DNA of 20,333 nt, taken from positions 1-20,333 of the IMG/VR virus record IMGVR_UViG_3300005613_000500; one strand, given 5' to 3'. The translations under genes were made by a program, and so were the position numbers. The notes beneath the pieces were generated by a model. The model did not search any database, was not told the DNA's origin, and worked only from the letters and a program-made list of their open reading frames with translations. The stretch comes from a virus. Below are positions 5,434 through 12,177 of this stretch, in pieces (the first letter of the stretch is position 1; every line of letters starts with the position of its first letter).

Positions 5434-5463
5434 AAAAAAAAGCCCACCGATTAAGATGGGCTT
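5434..5463 (-). terminator. Rho-independent terminator after the HTH gene
   Basis: On the minus strand AAGCCCA and TGGGCTT form a 7-bp stem with a 10-nt loop, followed by eight T residues. It lies about 30 bases beyond the stop of the HTH gene and would end its transcript before the early operon. Confidence 0.85.
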
Positions 5464-5493
5464 GCAGCAACTAACTAACAGAACGAACGAGAT

Positions 5494-5661
5494 TTAAACT
5501 TTCAGACTCTTAATTATGATTTCATCACGACGGGTAATTGTAATTTGCCCTTTTTCCTTTTCATAGATTCTCTGTTTATGAGAATATCCAAGGGCTTTAG
5601 CAAATTGTTCTGGCGTCATGCCCAGTTCAACTCGTTTAGCTTTAAATTCTTCAGGTGTCAT
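5494..5661 (-). CDS. Small XRE-type helix-turn-helix regulator
   Basis: The 55-residue product begins MTPEEFKAKRVELGMTPEQF and continues AKALGYSHKQRIYEKEKG, a Cro/XRE-type helix-turn-helix (helix 2 at MTPEQFAKALG, recognition helix at SHKQRIYEKE). The frame is open farther upstream to 5742, but ATG 5661 has an AAGGAAA ribosome site at good distance, and the upstream residues (MQAHSLFEICSGSQLG) do not look like this family, so 5661 is chosen. It has its own terminator and lies between late and early operons, as expected of a repressor or Cro-like switch. An inverted repeat 24 bases upstream of the start could be its operator. Confidence 0.75.
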   Translation of the reverse strand: MTPEEFKAKRVELGMTPEQFAKALGYSHKQRIYEKEKGQITITRRDEIIIKSLKV

Positions 5662-5684
5662 AATTTCCTTTATAAAACAGTACA

Positions 5685-5713
5685 TAGTGGTTGAGCCTAA
5701 TTGACTACCACTA
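5685..5713. promoter_or_regulatory. Operator-like inverted repeat before the HTH gene
   Basis: TAGTGGT (5685-5691) and ACCACTA (5707-5713) are perfect inverted half-sites with a 15-bp centre. They lie 24 bp upstream of the HTH start codon, in a good place for autoregulation. The same repeat could alternatively fold as a 5' UTR hairpin. Confidence 0.4.
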
Positions 5714-5732
5714 CATATTTCAAAAAGACTGT

Positions 5733-5787
5733 GGGCCTGCAATCCCTATCCCATTATGATGCTTGGCGATTCGTGAAGCACAGGCCC
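5733..5787 (-). promoter_or_regulatory. Foldable leader element upstream of the HTH gene
   Basis: GGGCCTG (5733-5739) and CAGGCCC (5781-5787) form a 7-bp outer helix. Inside, TGCTT (5760-5764) pairs with AAGCA (5776-5780), which directly adjoins the outer helix and could stack on it. On the minus strand the structure is followed about eight nt later by TTTTT. It could be a leader attenuator of the HTH transcript; no known RNA class is recognised. Confidence 0.35.
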
Positions 5788-5900
5788 GAAGCAGATATTA
5801 TCCATTTAACTTCAGTGCAATATTACTAATAGAGTATATTTCAATCCAAATAAAAAATGCTTCTAATTAAAGGGGTACCAACTAAGCGGAGAGATAAACC

Positions 5901-5951
5901 ATGGTTGGCTGTTCCAAGCCAGCCGCATATTACTATATAAATATTGATTAA
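5901..5951 (+). CDS. Plus-strand micro-ORF, 16 aa, before a terminator
   Basis: ATG 5901 is preceded by GCGGAGAGATAAACC, a clear ribosome site at proper spacing, and the ORF encodes MVGCSKPAAYYYINID. An intrinsic terminator begins eight bases after the stop. The first codons also form a strong hairpin, GGTTGGCT/AGCCAGCC, which could control translation. It is the only candidate gene on the plus strand. It could be a micropeptide, a leader peptide or part of a small regulatory RNA that ends at the terminator. No clear promoter is seen. Confidence 0.35.
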   Translation: MVGCSKPAAYYYINID

Positions 5952-5958
5952 TACAATA

Positions 5959-5989
5959 ACAAAAGCCCCGTGATGTTAGGGGCTTTTGT
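5959..5989. terminator. Bidirectional rho-independent terminator
   Basis: ACAAAAGCCCC and GGGGCTTTTGT form a perfect 11-bp stem with a 9-nt loop. Each strand has an A-run entering and a T-run leaving the stem, so it can stop transcription both ways: late transcripts on the minus strand and the micro-ORF transcript on the plus strand. Confidence 0.85.
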
Positions 5990-6128
5990 ATGCAGCAGGG
6001 TTATTTTCAGTATTTAGTATTATGTAGTTGCCTTCGCATAATGGTTCCTTTCTCACATGGATGTTAGTTCATAAAATGTATTTCAATAATCATTCGTATA
6101 TTACTATAAACGGATGATATATGTCAAT

Positions 6129-6154
6129 AAAAAATGATGCCAGGCCGAAAGGCC
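6129..6154 (-). terminator. Probable weak terminator of the late operon
   Basis: On the minus strand GGCC-TTTC-GGCC (6154-6143) is a short GC stem, with six T residues beginning eight bases later. It lies 36 bases past the last late gene. The spacer before the T-run makes it weaker than the bidirectional terminator that follows. Confidence 0.4.
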
Positions 6155-6189
6155 GCTATTTTGTGTGAATGTTGAGGATAGAACTAGTA

Positions 6190-6558
6190 CTATTCAGAAC
6201 ATACACTGATTTCATCAATTTTATTTTCTATACCCTCTTTCATACGTTCCAGTCGTTTAAATAGAGTATCTAGTTTAGCCCCTTGTTGGCTATAATCTAA
6301 TTCTATATTGTCCATTTTAATGGATAGATTATTTATTTTTTTTCCATTATAATTTATTTTATGTTCAATTATAACAACATCAGTTACGGAATTGGATAGT
6401 TCAATCATACTATCTTCAAGGCGTACTAATCTGGAAGAATTAGCTATACTTGTAAACCCCATTGTAGCTAAAACAACAGTCATACCGATTGATAATATGC
6501 TAATTGAGATTGTCAGAATTTCGCTATTTATTACTGAGTCTATTATTTTCTTAGCCAT
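6190..6558 (-). CDS. Single-TM coiled-coil protein in the lysis cassette
   Basis: The 122-residue protein has a hydrophobic span at about residues 12-38 (ILTISISILSIGMTVVLATMGF), then a long helical region with heptad-like spacing (RLVRLEDSMIELSNSV and FKRLERMKEGIENKIDEI), which predicts one transmembrane helix and a coiled coil. This shape fits an inner-membrane spanin subunit or a holin accessory protein of the XhlA type. It is the last gene of the late operon and follows the lysozyme. No lipoprotein partner (o-spanin) is seen inside it or nearby. An AGG sequence lies near the start. Confidence 0.5.
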   Translation of the reverse strand: MAKKIIDSVINSEILTISISILSIGMTVVLATMGFTSIANSSRLVRLEDSMIELSNSVTDVVIIEHKINYNGKKINNLSIKMDNIELDYSQQGAKLDTLFKRLERMKEGIENKIDEISVCSE

Positions 6559-6570
6559 AATTAACCTATT

Positions 6571-6771
6571 TTAGCTGCAGTCTATTTCTAAAGTAGCAGT
6601 TATTTGCTTTTGTGCATCCATACCGCCCGAACTGGCGATCATCGGTTCTGGATCAACTCAGTACATTTCCCCGTCAATCTCTACTTCAATCTTGACTGTA
6701 TCTGTGGGCATTTTGCCCATTTGAATTAACCATACTCCACCACCCTGATCTACTGCTGTATAATTAGCCAT
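6571..6771 (-). pseudogene. Small late gene interrupted by an in-frame TGA
   Basis: ATG 6771-6769 overlaps the lysozyme stop by one base (TAATG) and has AAAGGAGCTATA upstream, one of the best ribosome sites in the window. The frame gives 37 codons, stops at TGA (6660-6658), then stays open for 28 more codons to a TAA at 6571. The sequence around the stop reads DGEMY-stop-VDPEPMIASSGG. A TGG to TGA change of one Trp codon would explain it, and the continuation looks like protein (KQITATLEIDCS). TGA is used as a true stop elsewhere in the window, so general recoding is unlikely. Options are a point nonsense mutation, a sequencing error, readthrough, or a genuine 37-residue protein. Confidence 0.5.
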
Positions 6772-7220
6772 TATAGCTCCTTTGCTTGTTTGATTAGATT
6801 TGAATAATGCATAGCACGACGAGGATCTTCATAATAGATAAGACTTTTGCCGTGCTTTCTTTGGGGGTTGGATAATATCTCAACTGAAGCTTTATCCCAC
6901 TCATTGTGTTCAATATATTTAAGGGTGTTTTTGAATTTCTTCAACCCACCCATGCCCATATTGTGCAACATTTCCATTAACAATGCTCTGATAACAGGCG
7001 GCTTTTCACGATACCATTGGAATTCATCTTTCAGTTCATCATCGTATTCATTCAGATCATAATACAGTTGAAGTTCAGCAACAGGTTTGCACATCTTCAG
7101 AAAATCAATTCTAAAGCCAAATCCAATGGTATCATGCCCATTGGTATCCTTATATACCTTTTCCCTGAATCCTTCCATCTCCTTGGAGTTTGCAAGGGCA
7201 ATCTGAATTGCTTGCTTCAC
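6771..7220 (-). CDS. Endolysin, T4-type lysozyme (GH24)
   Basis: The protein hydrolyses the glycan strands of peptidoglycan at the end of infection. The N-terminal segment EGFREKVYKDTNGHDTIGFG aligns directly with T4 lysozyme: Glu16, Asp25 and Thr31 match the catalytic Glu11, Asp20 and Thr26. T4 His31 is Phe36 here. The 149-residue length is close to the 164 of T4 lysozyme, and the C-terminal half is helical. It has no signal or SAR segment, so it should need a holin. The first codon is GTG (7220), overlapping the previous stop as GTGA; translational coupling explains the non-ATG start. Confidence 0.88.
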   Translation of the reverse strand: MKQAIQIALANSKEMEGFREKVYKDTNGHDTIGFGFRIDFLKMCKPVAELQLYYDLNEYDDELKDEFQWYREKPPVIRALLMEMLHNMGMGGLKKFKNTLKYIEHNEWDKASVEILSNPQRKHGKSLIYYEDPRRAMHYSNLIKQAKEL

Positions 7221-7741
7221 AGCCCTACTTCTACCCCTGTTTTAATGGACCAATCAGGATCGCCATAGTCTTTGACCTTGCCGGATACAAAATAATTGAA
7301 TTTATCGTAATCTGTTTTAAACTTCAGTTCAGCAGTGTACATGTACTTATTAAAATCAGTGGTTAATATTTCAGCTTTCAGATTCTTATTATGAAGTCCA
7401 AGTACCATATTAAATTTCATATCCCTACAATCCCATATTTGGGCTGCTCCAATCGTATAACCTTTCCCAATAATCCTACCATCAACCTGGTAAATATTGG
7501 TACTCCTTGATTCAATATAGAGCCGTTTGAAATTCAACTGTACATATTTGTATTCTTTTTTCAGGCCAAGTTCAAAATTATTATAATAAGCTCCGTTCTC
7601 ACGTTCCCTTTCAACTTCCATGTAAATCGATTTAGTTAAATAGGAAAGTGCTAACTCATAATCATAAGTAGTGTCAATGTTGGCACTTCTTGCTGAAAAT
7701 GAAAGGGCTATGATTGCAGAGCTTATTATATTAGTAATCAT
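7217..7741 (-). CDS. Probable secreted outer-membrane beta-barrel protein
   Basis: The 174-residue protein starts with a hydrophobic signal-like segment (MITNIISSAIIALSFSARSA), although the usual positive residue before it is missing. The rest alternates polar and apolar or aromatic residues in strand-length pieces (NNFELGLKKEYKYVQLNFKRLYIE, YTAELKFKTDYDKFNYFVSGKV) and ends in a strand, TGVEVGL. This pattern fits a small beta-barrel of eight or so strands. It sits between the membrane protein and the lysozyme, coupled to both. It may help disrupt the outer membrane during lysis or alter the cell surface to block superinfection, as the lambda Lom-type morons may. No family assignment can be made by eye. 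Confidence 0.5.
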   Translation of the reverse strand: MITNIISSAIIALSFSARSANIDTTYDYELALSYLTKSIYMEVERERENGAYYNNFELGLKKEYKYVQLNFKRLYIESRSTNIYQVDGRIIGKGYTIGAAQIWDCRDMKFNMVLGLHNKNLKAEILTTDFNKYMYTAELKFKTDYDKFNYFVSGKVKDYGDPDWSIKTGVEVGL

Positions 7742-8220
7742 TCCTGACCTTCTTTGTTATCTGATTTCAGACCACGAATAATTCCATTAATTAAACCAAC
7801 CTTTTCAAGTTTTTTATCACCATTTTTAATGGCATCACCTGAAAGGATTGTTATAATAAATTGTCCGAAATTTATAAATATCCCTCTGACAAGATAATCT
7901 AACAACCATATCACAGTTGGCTCAATGGTCATATTCCACAATTTAGGCAGCAACTTGCCACCCATTAACATTGTGACAAAGACACCCAACCCATACCCGG
8001 CCTTTTCAAATATGCCACCCACTTTCAACTTGGCGTTATAAAATAACATGTCAATGTTTTCAGACCATTTATTTACCTTTTCTTCACTGATTATTTTTTT
8101 AATCAGCTTATCTATAAGGCCCATAATGGTTGGTACACCGAGTCCTGCAAGCAACGTTGTTACTAGCCAACCTGGCAGACCTGTTAGGGATTCAGTAAGA
8201 AATGCTGTTATAGCTTCCAT
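7738..8220 (-). CDS. Multi-span membrane protein, holin candidate
   Basis: The 160-residue protein shows about three hydrophobic spans: residues 16-36 (PGWLVTTLLAGLGVPTIMGLI), about 73-92 (KAGYGLGVFVTMLMGGKLL) and about 100-128 (TVIWLLDYLVRGIFINFGQFIITIL), and a charged hydrophilic C-terminus ending in KSDNKEGQE. These are holin traits, and the lysozyme lies one gene downstream. AAGGAG is well placed before the ATG at 8220, so this gene is probably the strongly translated start of the lysis cassette. The amphipathic section between spans one and two is longer than in most holins, so another membrane role is possible. Confidence 0.55.
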   Translation of the reverse strand: MEAITAFLTESLTGLPGWLVTTLLAGLGVPTIMGLIDKLIKKIISEEKVNKWSENIDMLFYNAKLKVGGIFEKAGYGLGVFVTMLMGGKLLPKLWNMTIEPTVIWLLDYLVRGIFINFGQFIITILSGDAIKNGDKKLEKVGLINGIIRGLKSDNKEGQE

Positions 8221-8229
8221 TTGTGCTCC

Positions 8230-8913
8230 TTAAAAATGAAGTTCTATCCATATATCACGGCTTGGCAGAAATTTACAATTACCAGTGTATTGCATTGAAT
8301 GATACCCTGCAGGTGCCATTTCTGGTGCTTCCAATAGAATGTGCATATTCAAATCATAGATTTCACCTGTTTCTTTTTCAAACAATTTAAATTCAGGTAC
8401 ATCTCCTTCTTTAAAATAACCTTCAGTCCATCCTAACATATCAACTGGATTTTCTTCAATACCACCAGCATCTTCACCCATTGCAACCATATCACAATAG
8501 CCAAGTCCAGCAGTTCCATACATACGGGCACCACAGCATGCACCAGAAGGTGAAAAAATACCAATCCAATCATCACGCTTTAATTCAACCCCATCTTTAT
8601 ACGCTTTCCTCACCCAATAAATATTTCTGAATATTGAAATATTATACTGGAATACATCCGGCAAACTTGGTATGTAATTATCAACTTTAATTGCACGTTC
8701 GGCACAATTGAAGTAGATCAATTCTGTTTGTTTGTTATTTGTGATTGATTCAATGAGTTTGACAATATCCATCACATCAACATTGCCATCTTGATTAACA
8801 TCTGCAATTACATTAGAGATCTGACCATTTTTGATCATATCTGATATTAAAACAACATCTAAAACATTAACACTTCCATCTTGGTTTACATCACCTAAAT
8901 GTACTGGTTTCAT
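8230..8913 (-). CDS. Dockerin-domain tail protein, putative adhesin
   Basis: Residues 7-55 form a type I dockerin module of two calcium-binding F-hand repeats: DVNQDGSVNVLD (8-19) and DVNQDGNVDVMD (38-49), each with the D-x-N-x-D-G-x-x-N/D-x-x-D ligand set and followed by a hydrophobic helix. The remaining 170 residues hold a second domain with DDWIGIFSPSGACCGARMY, a GYCDMVAMGEDAGG segment and GYFKEGDVPEFKLF. By memory this resembles a D-W-I-G-x-F / M-G-x-D domain common in surface proteins of FCB-group bacteria that also carry dockerins. There is no signal peptide, and the gene follows the tail hub with a one-base overlap (TAATG). A virion protein at the tail tip that binds a host surface protein (possibly a cohesin) is the best inference. 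Confidence 0.75.
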   Translation of the reverse strand: MKPVHLGDVNQDGSVNVLDVVLISDMIKNGQISNVIADVNQDGNVDVMDIVKLIESITNNKQTELIYFNCAERAIKVDNYIPSLPDVFQYNISIFRNIYWVRKAYKDGVELKRDDWIGIFSPSGACCGARMYGTAGLGYCDMVAMGEDAGGIEENPVDMLGWTEGYFKEGDVPEFKLFEKETGEIYDLNMHILLEAPEMAPAGYHSMQYTGNCKFLPSRDIWIELHF

Positions 8914-11792
8914 TATACCTCCACGGCTGTTACTTGAATTTCTAAACTCTCTGTGTCAACTTGAATAGATAACACCATCCACTTTTTTGTATTGACATTA
9001 CTTACTAGATTAGTAAGTAATGGGTGCCTAATATTAATAATATCCCACAATTCAAGTCCAATACCATTTAACCAAGTTTTAAAAGTAACCAGAAATCTTT
9101 TCCGTGATAGTCTTGCAAGAATATCTAAATATGCATCTGCAGCATCAGCAATATTTGTATATTTATGTTCATACTCTTTAAATATCAATCTATTAAAATA
9201 GGTTGTAATGGTTTGGGTTGTGTTTGCTTGGAATGAATCTGATAAATAATTTTGCCAATAATACACGACCTGATCATTAACTATTTCTTCTTTTGCTTTC
9301 CCAAGTTCAAATGATTTATCAATAATAGGATTTTCTACAAAGGAATCACCCCATAATGGATAATCACCAACATAAGCCGTGGCACCTGTATCATCTGCAC
9401 TGATATCATAACCAATAAATCTACCAACTGAAGTGGCTGCATTGGGGCCCGTATTCCAATCTAAATCAATTGTAGCTGCACCCAGTGTACGTGCTATTGC
9501 AAATATACCAGTAGTTGTATTGTGTAAAACACCGTAGGTATTGGCAGGAGCAGCAGCATTCATTACGGTTTGGATGTGTGATGCTAATGTTGCCCCTGTA
9601 TATTGGCCTGCAGTTAATGTGGCAACTTGGGCTGCACCACCTTCAGTGAAGTCTAATTTATCATTTACACCTGCTTCTATTTTGAAAGTGGTTTGTGGAT
9701 CATATTCAAAAATATCCCAGTTGTTTGGTACACTATCACCTGATGCACTGAAATTATCATTTGGTACGTATGTTTTAATTTTGGCTTCATTATTATTATC
9801 ATACCATAGGGCAGATTTAATTGTTTGAAGCATATCTGATATTAATTCAGCACCATCAATTTGTTCTAAAATTGAAAATGATAATTCTTCTGCAGCTGTA
9901 AAGTCATTAGAACTTATATTAAATGAATCTAAATTAATTTCAGATTCTTCTAAATAGAAGTTATCAAATGTATATCTTCCCTGTGTTCCTGTTGAAGCTA
10001 TTGCTGCAATTATAAAATCCTGTGTATTAGCATTTGAACTTGAAGTAAATGTTACAATATGGGTGCCTGTTGTTTTGGGTAGATTAACTGCAGTATTAGC
10101 AAATGTTGTACTTATTTGAAATACTAAATCACCATCTGCTGCAACAACTTCTGTGACATCATATTTGAAAATGAATCTTTTATTTGGTTCACCTGTTTTT
10201 AATCTATTTGCTGCAGTTTGCCCAAGGTTTGAAGTTTGGAATGCTGAAAATGTATAGTCAGCAAGCCCAGCTGCAGTTGTCCAATCACCACTTGTCTGCC
10301 ATTTGGCAAAGGTGGCAAAATTACTTTCATCTAATATCTGGTCATTTAAATCTAATTCATCTCTTAATAAACTTTCAATGATCCCTGCGGGATTTTCAAT
10401 TAGTGTACCGCTTCCACCATCATCTGCATGTGTTTCTGTATAACCATCTGTGGTATTTCTATCATTAATCCAATCACCATATTCACGACCACGACCACCA
10501 AAATATACTTCTAGTATATCTGTTCTAGTATATTCTACTTTTTTCCATACTTCATAAACCCTTGCTGTATAAGGCCCTGTGGCTGTTCTGCTGTGGTGAA
10601 TAGTTATACTTGATTCAATCCCTGCCTGTGTTGCTGCAACAGTACCAGCGGTTTGAATTGCTATTGTATTTACAGGCCCACTTACACCATCCATCTGTTG
10701 CCCGTTTACAGAAAAATCCTGTGATGCTGCAGAACCAATACTAGACCACCATGTCTTTGCATATACTGTAAATGGTCCTGCTTCCAATGTAGCTGCAGCT
10801 GGTATTGAATAATCGCCAAAATCTAAATCAATTTCTGCCTGTGCTGCAGCTGCCACACCACTTGCAAAGTCTGATTCAGTGTATGTGGACATATTACGAT
10901 CATTGCCATTTGTATCATTAGTCCAATCACCAGGTGCAACATTGTTTTCATTTGATACTGTTGCATCACCAAATACATAATCAATAAACACTGGGTTTTG
11001 ATCTACTTGTACAATACATCCATCAGAGTTATTTTGATATGTTGACCAACTACCGGAATCTATTTCCACTAACTTTCTTAAATCAGGATCCCAAGCCCAT
11101 AATGCATCTAGTGTTAATACTTCATGATCAGCAATCAGCCAAAATATATCACCATTTTCACCCTGCCATAATCTTAATGCAGGTGATGTATTATTATTCT
11201 GGCTTGCAGTAGCTGTGGCAACAGTGGTGCCTCCATATCTAAATCTATGGTCTCCATATACAATGGGTTTCATTTTACCTATTGATTCAGAAAATACAGT
11301 GCCCACTAATATTGAATCATCACCTAAAAGTAAATTGCCAATAACCCTATCTTTAATAGGGTCCATTGAATCAATTTGAAATGTACAGCGATCATAAGTT
11401 ATATCAGGAAAGTCGGTAAGACGGCCCCTGTAAAATGTTATCACTTCATCAGCCTGTAATGCTGTGCCATCATCAAAATATAATTCTGCTTTTGCTTCTA
11501 AATATTCAGGATCTTCATAAGTCCCACCCTCTGCAAACTTATCTGAAAATAAATCTTGGTTGGTTATTGAAAAGTCCATCGAACCAATATCACTTAAACC
11601 ACCCAATTGGCTAACGTTTTGGCTTACCACAGGCCCATTCTGCATTTCATCGGTAAAAGTATCACCTCCAACTGTAAAAGCAATCATACGGCTGAAATAC
11701 TCAGCAATATCAGCCATACGGACACCGACACGGGGTTTATAACCCTTTAGATTTGATTCTTTCCTTATTTGGGTTGGAAGGGTAAATGACAT
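8913..11792 (-). CDS. Large tail hub/tip protein with carbohydrate-binding-like and inserted domains
   Basis: At 959 residues this is the largest gene. It lies after the tape measure, the usual place of the baseplate hub and central tip proteins. Residues 1 to about 190 are a tail-type domain (VITFYRGRLTDFPDITYDRCTFQ fragment). A beta-rich middle part includes a jelly-roll-like carbohydrate-binding module at about 480-615 (NFATFAKWQTSGDWTTAAG, and YTFDNFYLEE at its end). Residues about 700-813 hold a domain (LDFTEGGAAQVATLTAGQYT) shared with the head-tail connector gene. The C-terminal 100 residues (RKRFLVTFKTWLNGIGLELWDIINI) look like a tail hub strand-rich end. It probably forms the tail tip and touches host polysaccharide. 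The exact family is not recognised. Confidence 0.65.
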   Translation of the reverse strand: MSFTLPTQIRKESNLKGYKPRVGVRMADIAEYFSRMIAFTVGGDTFTDEMQNGPVVSQNVSQLGGLSDIGSMDFSITNQDLFSDKFAEGGTYEDPEYLEAKAELYFDDGTALQADEVITFYRGRLTDFPDITYDRCTFQIDSMDPIKDRVIGNLLLGDDSILVGTVFSESIGKMKPIVYGDHRFRYGGTTVATATASQNNNTSPALRLWQGENGDIFWLIADHEVLTLDALWAWDPDLRKLVEIDSGSWSTYQNNSDGCIVQVDQNPVFIDYVFGDATVSNENNVAPGDWTNDTNGNDRNMSTYTESDFASGVAAAAQAEIDLDFGDYSIPAAATLEAGPFTVYAKTWWSSIGSAASQDFSVNGQQMDGVSGPVNTIAIQTAGTVAATQAGIESSITIHHSRTATGPYTARVYEVWKKVEYTRTDILEVYFGGRGREYGDWINDRNTTDGYTETHADDGGSGTLIENPAGIIESLLRDELDLNDQILDESNFATFAKWQTSGDWTTAAGLADYTFSAFQTSNLGQTAANRLKTGEPNKRFIFKYDVTEVVAADGDLVFQISTTFANTAVNLPKTTGTHIVTFTSSSNANTQDFIIAAIASTGTQGRYTFDNFYLEESEINLDSFNISSNDFTAAEELSFSILEQIDGAELISDMLQTIKSALWYDNNNEAKIKTYVPNDNFSASGDSVPNNWDIFEYDPQTTFKIEAGVNDKLDFTEGGAAQVATLTAGQYTGATLASHIQTVMNAAAPANTYGVLHNTTTGIFAIARTLGAATIDLDWNTGPNAATSVGRFIGYDISADDTGATAYVGDYPLWGDSFVENPIIDKSFELGKAKEEIVNDQVVYYWQNYLSDSFQANTTQTITTYFNRLIFKEYEHKYTNIADAADAYLDILARLSRKRFLVTFKTWLNGIGLELWDIINIRHPLLTNLVSNVNTKKWMVLSIQVDTESLEIQVTAVEV

Positions 11793-11793
11793 A

Positions 11794-12177
11794 CTATGTG
11801 ATTTCTTTTCTTAAAATTAACCTGAGATTGTACAGCCCACCTTTTACTTGTGGGTTGTTGAGGTTATCAGACCACCATCTAACAGTATGGCTGGTTGAAT
11901 TTTCGTCCACAAATGTAAATGTATTTTCAGAATAGTTTACAGTTGAGTCAGTTATAAAACCCTCAAGGTTATCCCTGTTGGTTTTTGATACTCGATTAAT
12001 AATTATATCAAAATATTCTTCTGGATCACCAAGATCTGCAATTTTAACTTGTCCACCACCAGCAATGCCCCTTAATTGCCTTGGTTGGTCGGGTTCGGAT
12101 ACAGGTAAAAACCTACCCTTTTCAAATGTAAATGGAGTATATGCATTCCCTGCTTTGGTTAATTGTGGTAATGCCAT
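11794..12177 (-). CDS. Tail protein adjacent to the tape measure
   Basis: The 127-residue protein is beta-rich and has RGIAGGGQVKIADLG, then NRDNLEGFITDST, and an end block TVRWWSDN followed by LRLILRKE. This G-x-x-x-G-Q-x-x-x-D-L-G and T-V-R-x-W pattern occurs in small tail proteins encoded directly after tape measure genes, where lambda encodes gpM and other siphophages encode a distal tail protein. A role at the tail tip, joining tube and hub, is inferred from position. Its ATG overlaps the tape measure stop by one base (TAATG), and its own stop is one base before the hub start. Confidence 0.6.
   Translation of the reverse strand: MALPQLTKAGNAYTPFTFEKGRFLPVSEPDQPRQLRGIAGGGQVKIADLGDPEEYFDIIINRVSKTNRDNLEGFITDSTVNYSENTFTFVDENSTSHTVRWWSDNLNNPQVKGGLYNLRLILRKEIT

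Noticed and set aside
5662-5742. N-terminal extension of the HTH protein
   Set aside because: The ATG at 5742 has no good ribosome site, the added residues do not fit the family, and ATG 5661 has AAGGAAA in the right place.
6571-6771. Genome-wide recoding of TGA as tryptophan
   Set aside because: TGA ends several other genes at expected places with ATGA overlaps (for example at 7738, 17944 and 14210), so it is a normal stop codon here.
9541-9828. Plus-strand frame of 95 codons opposite the hub gene
   Set aside because: It lies antisense to the domain shared with the connector gene, has no ribosome site, and is best explained as a shadow frame.
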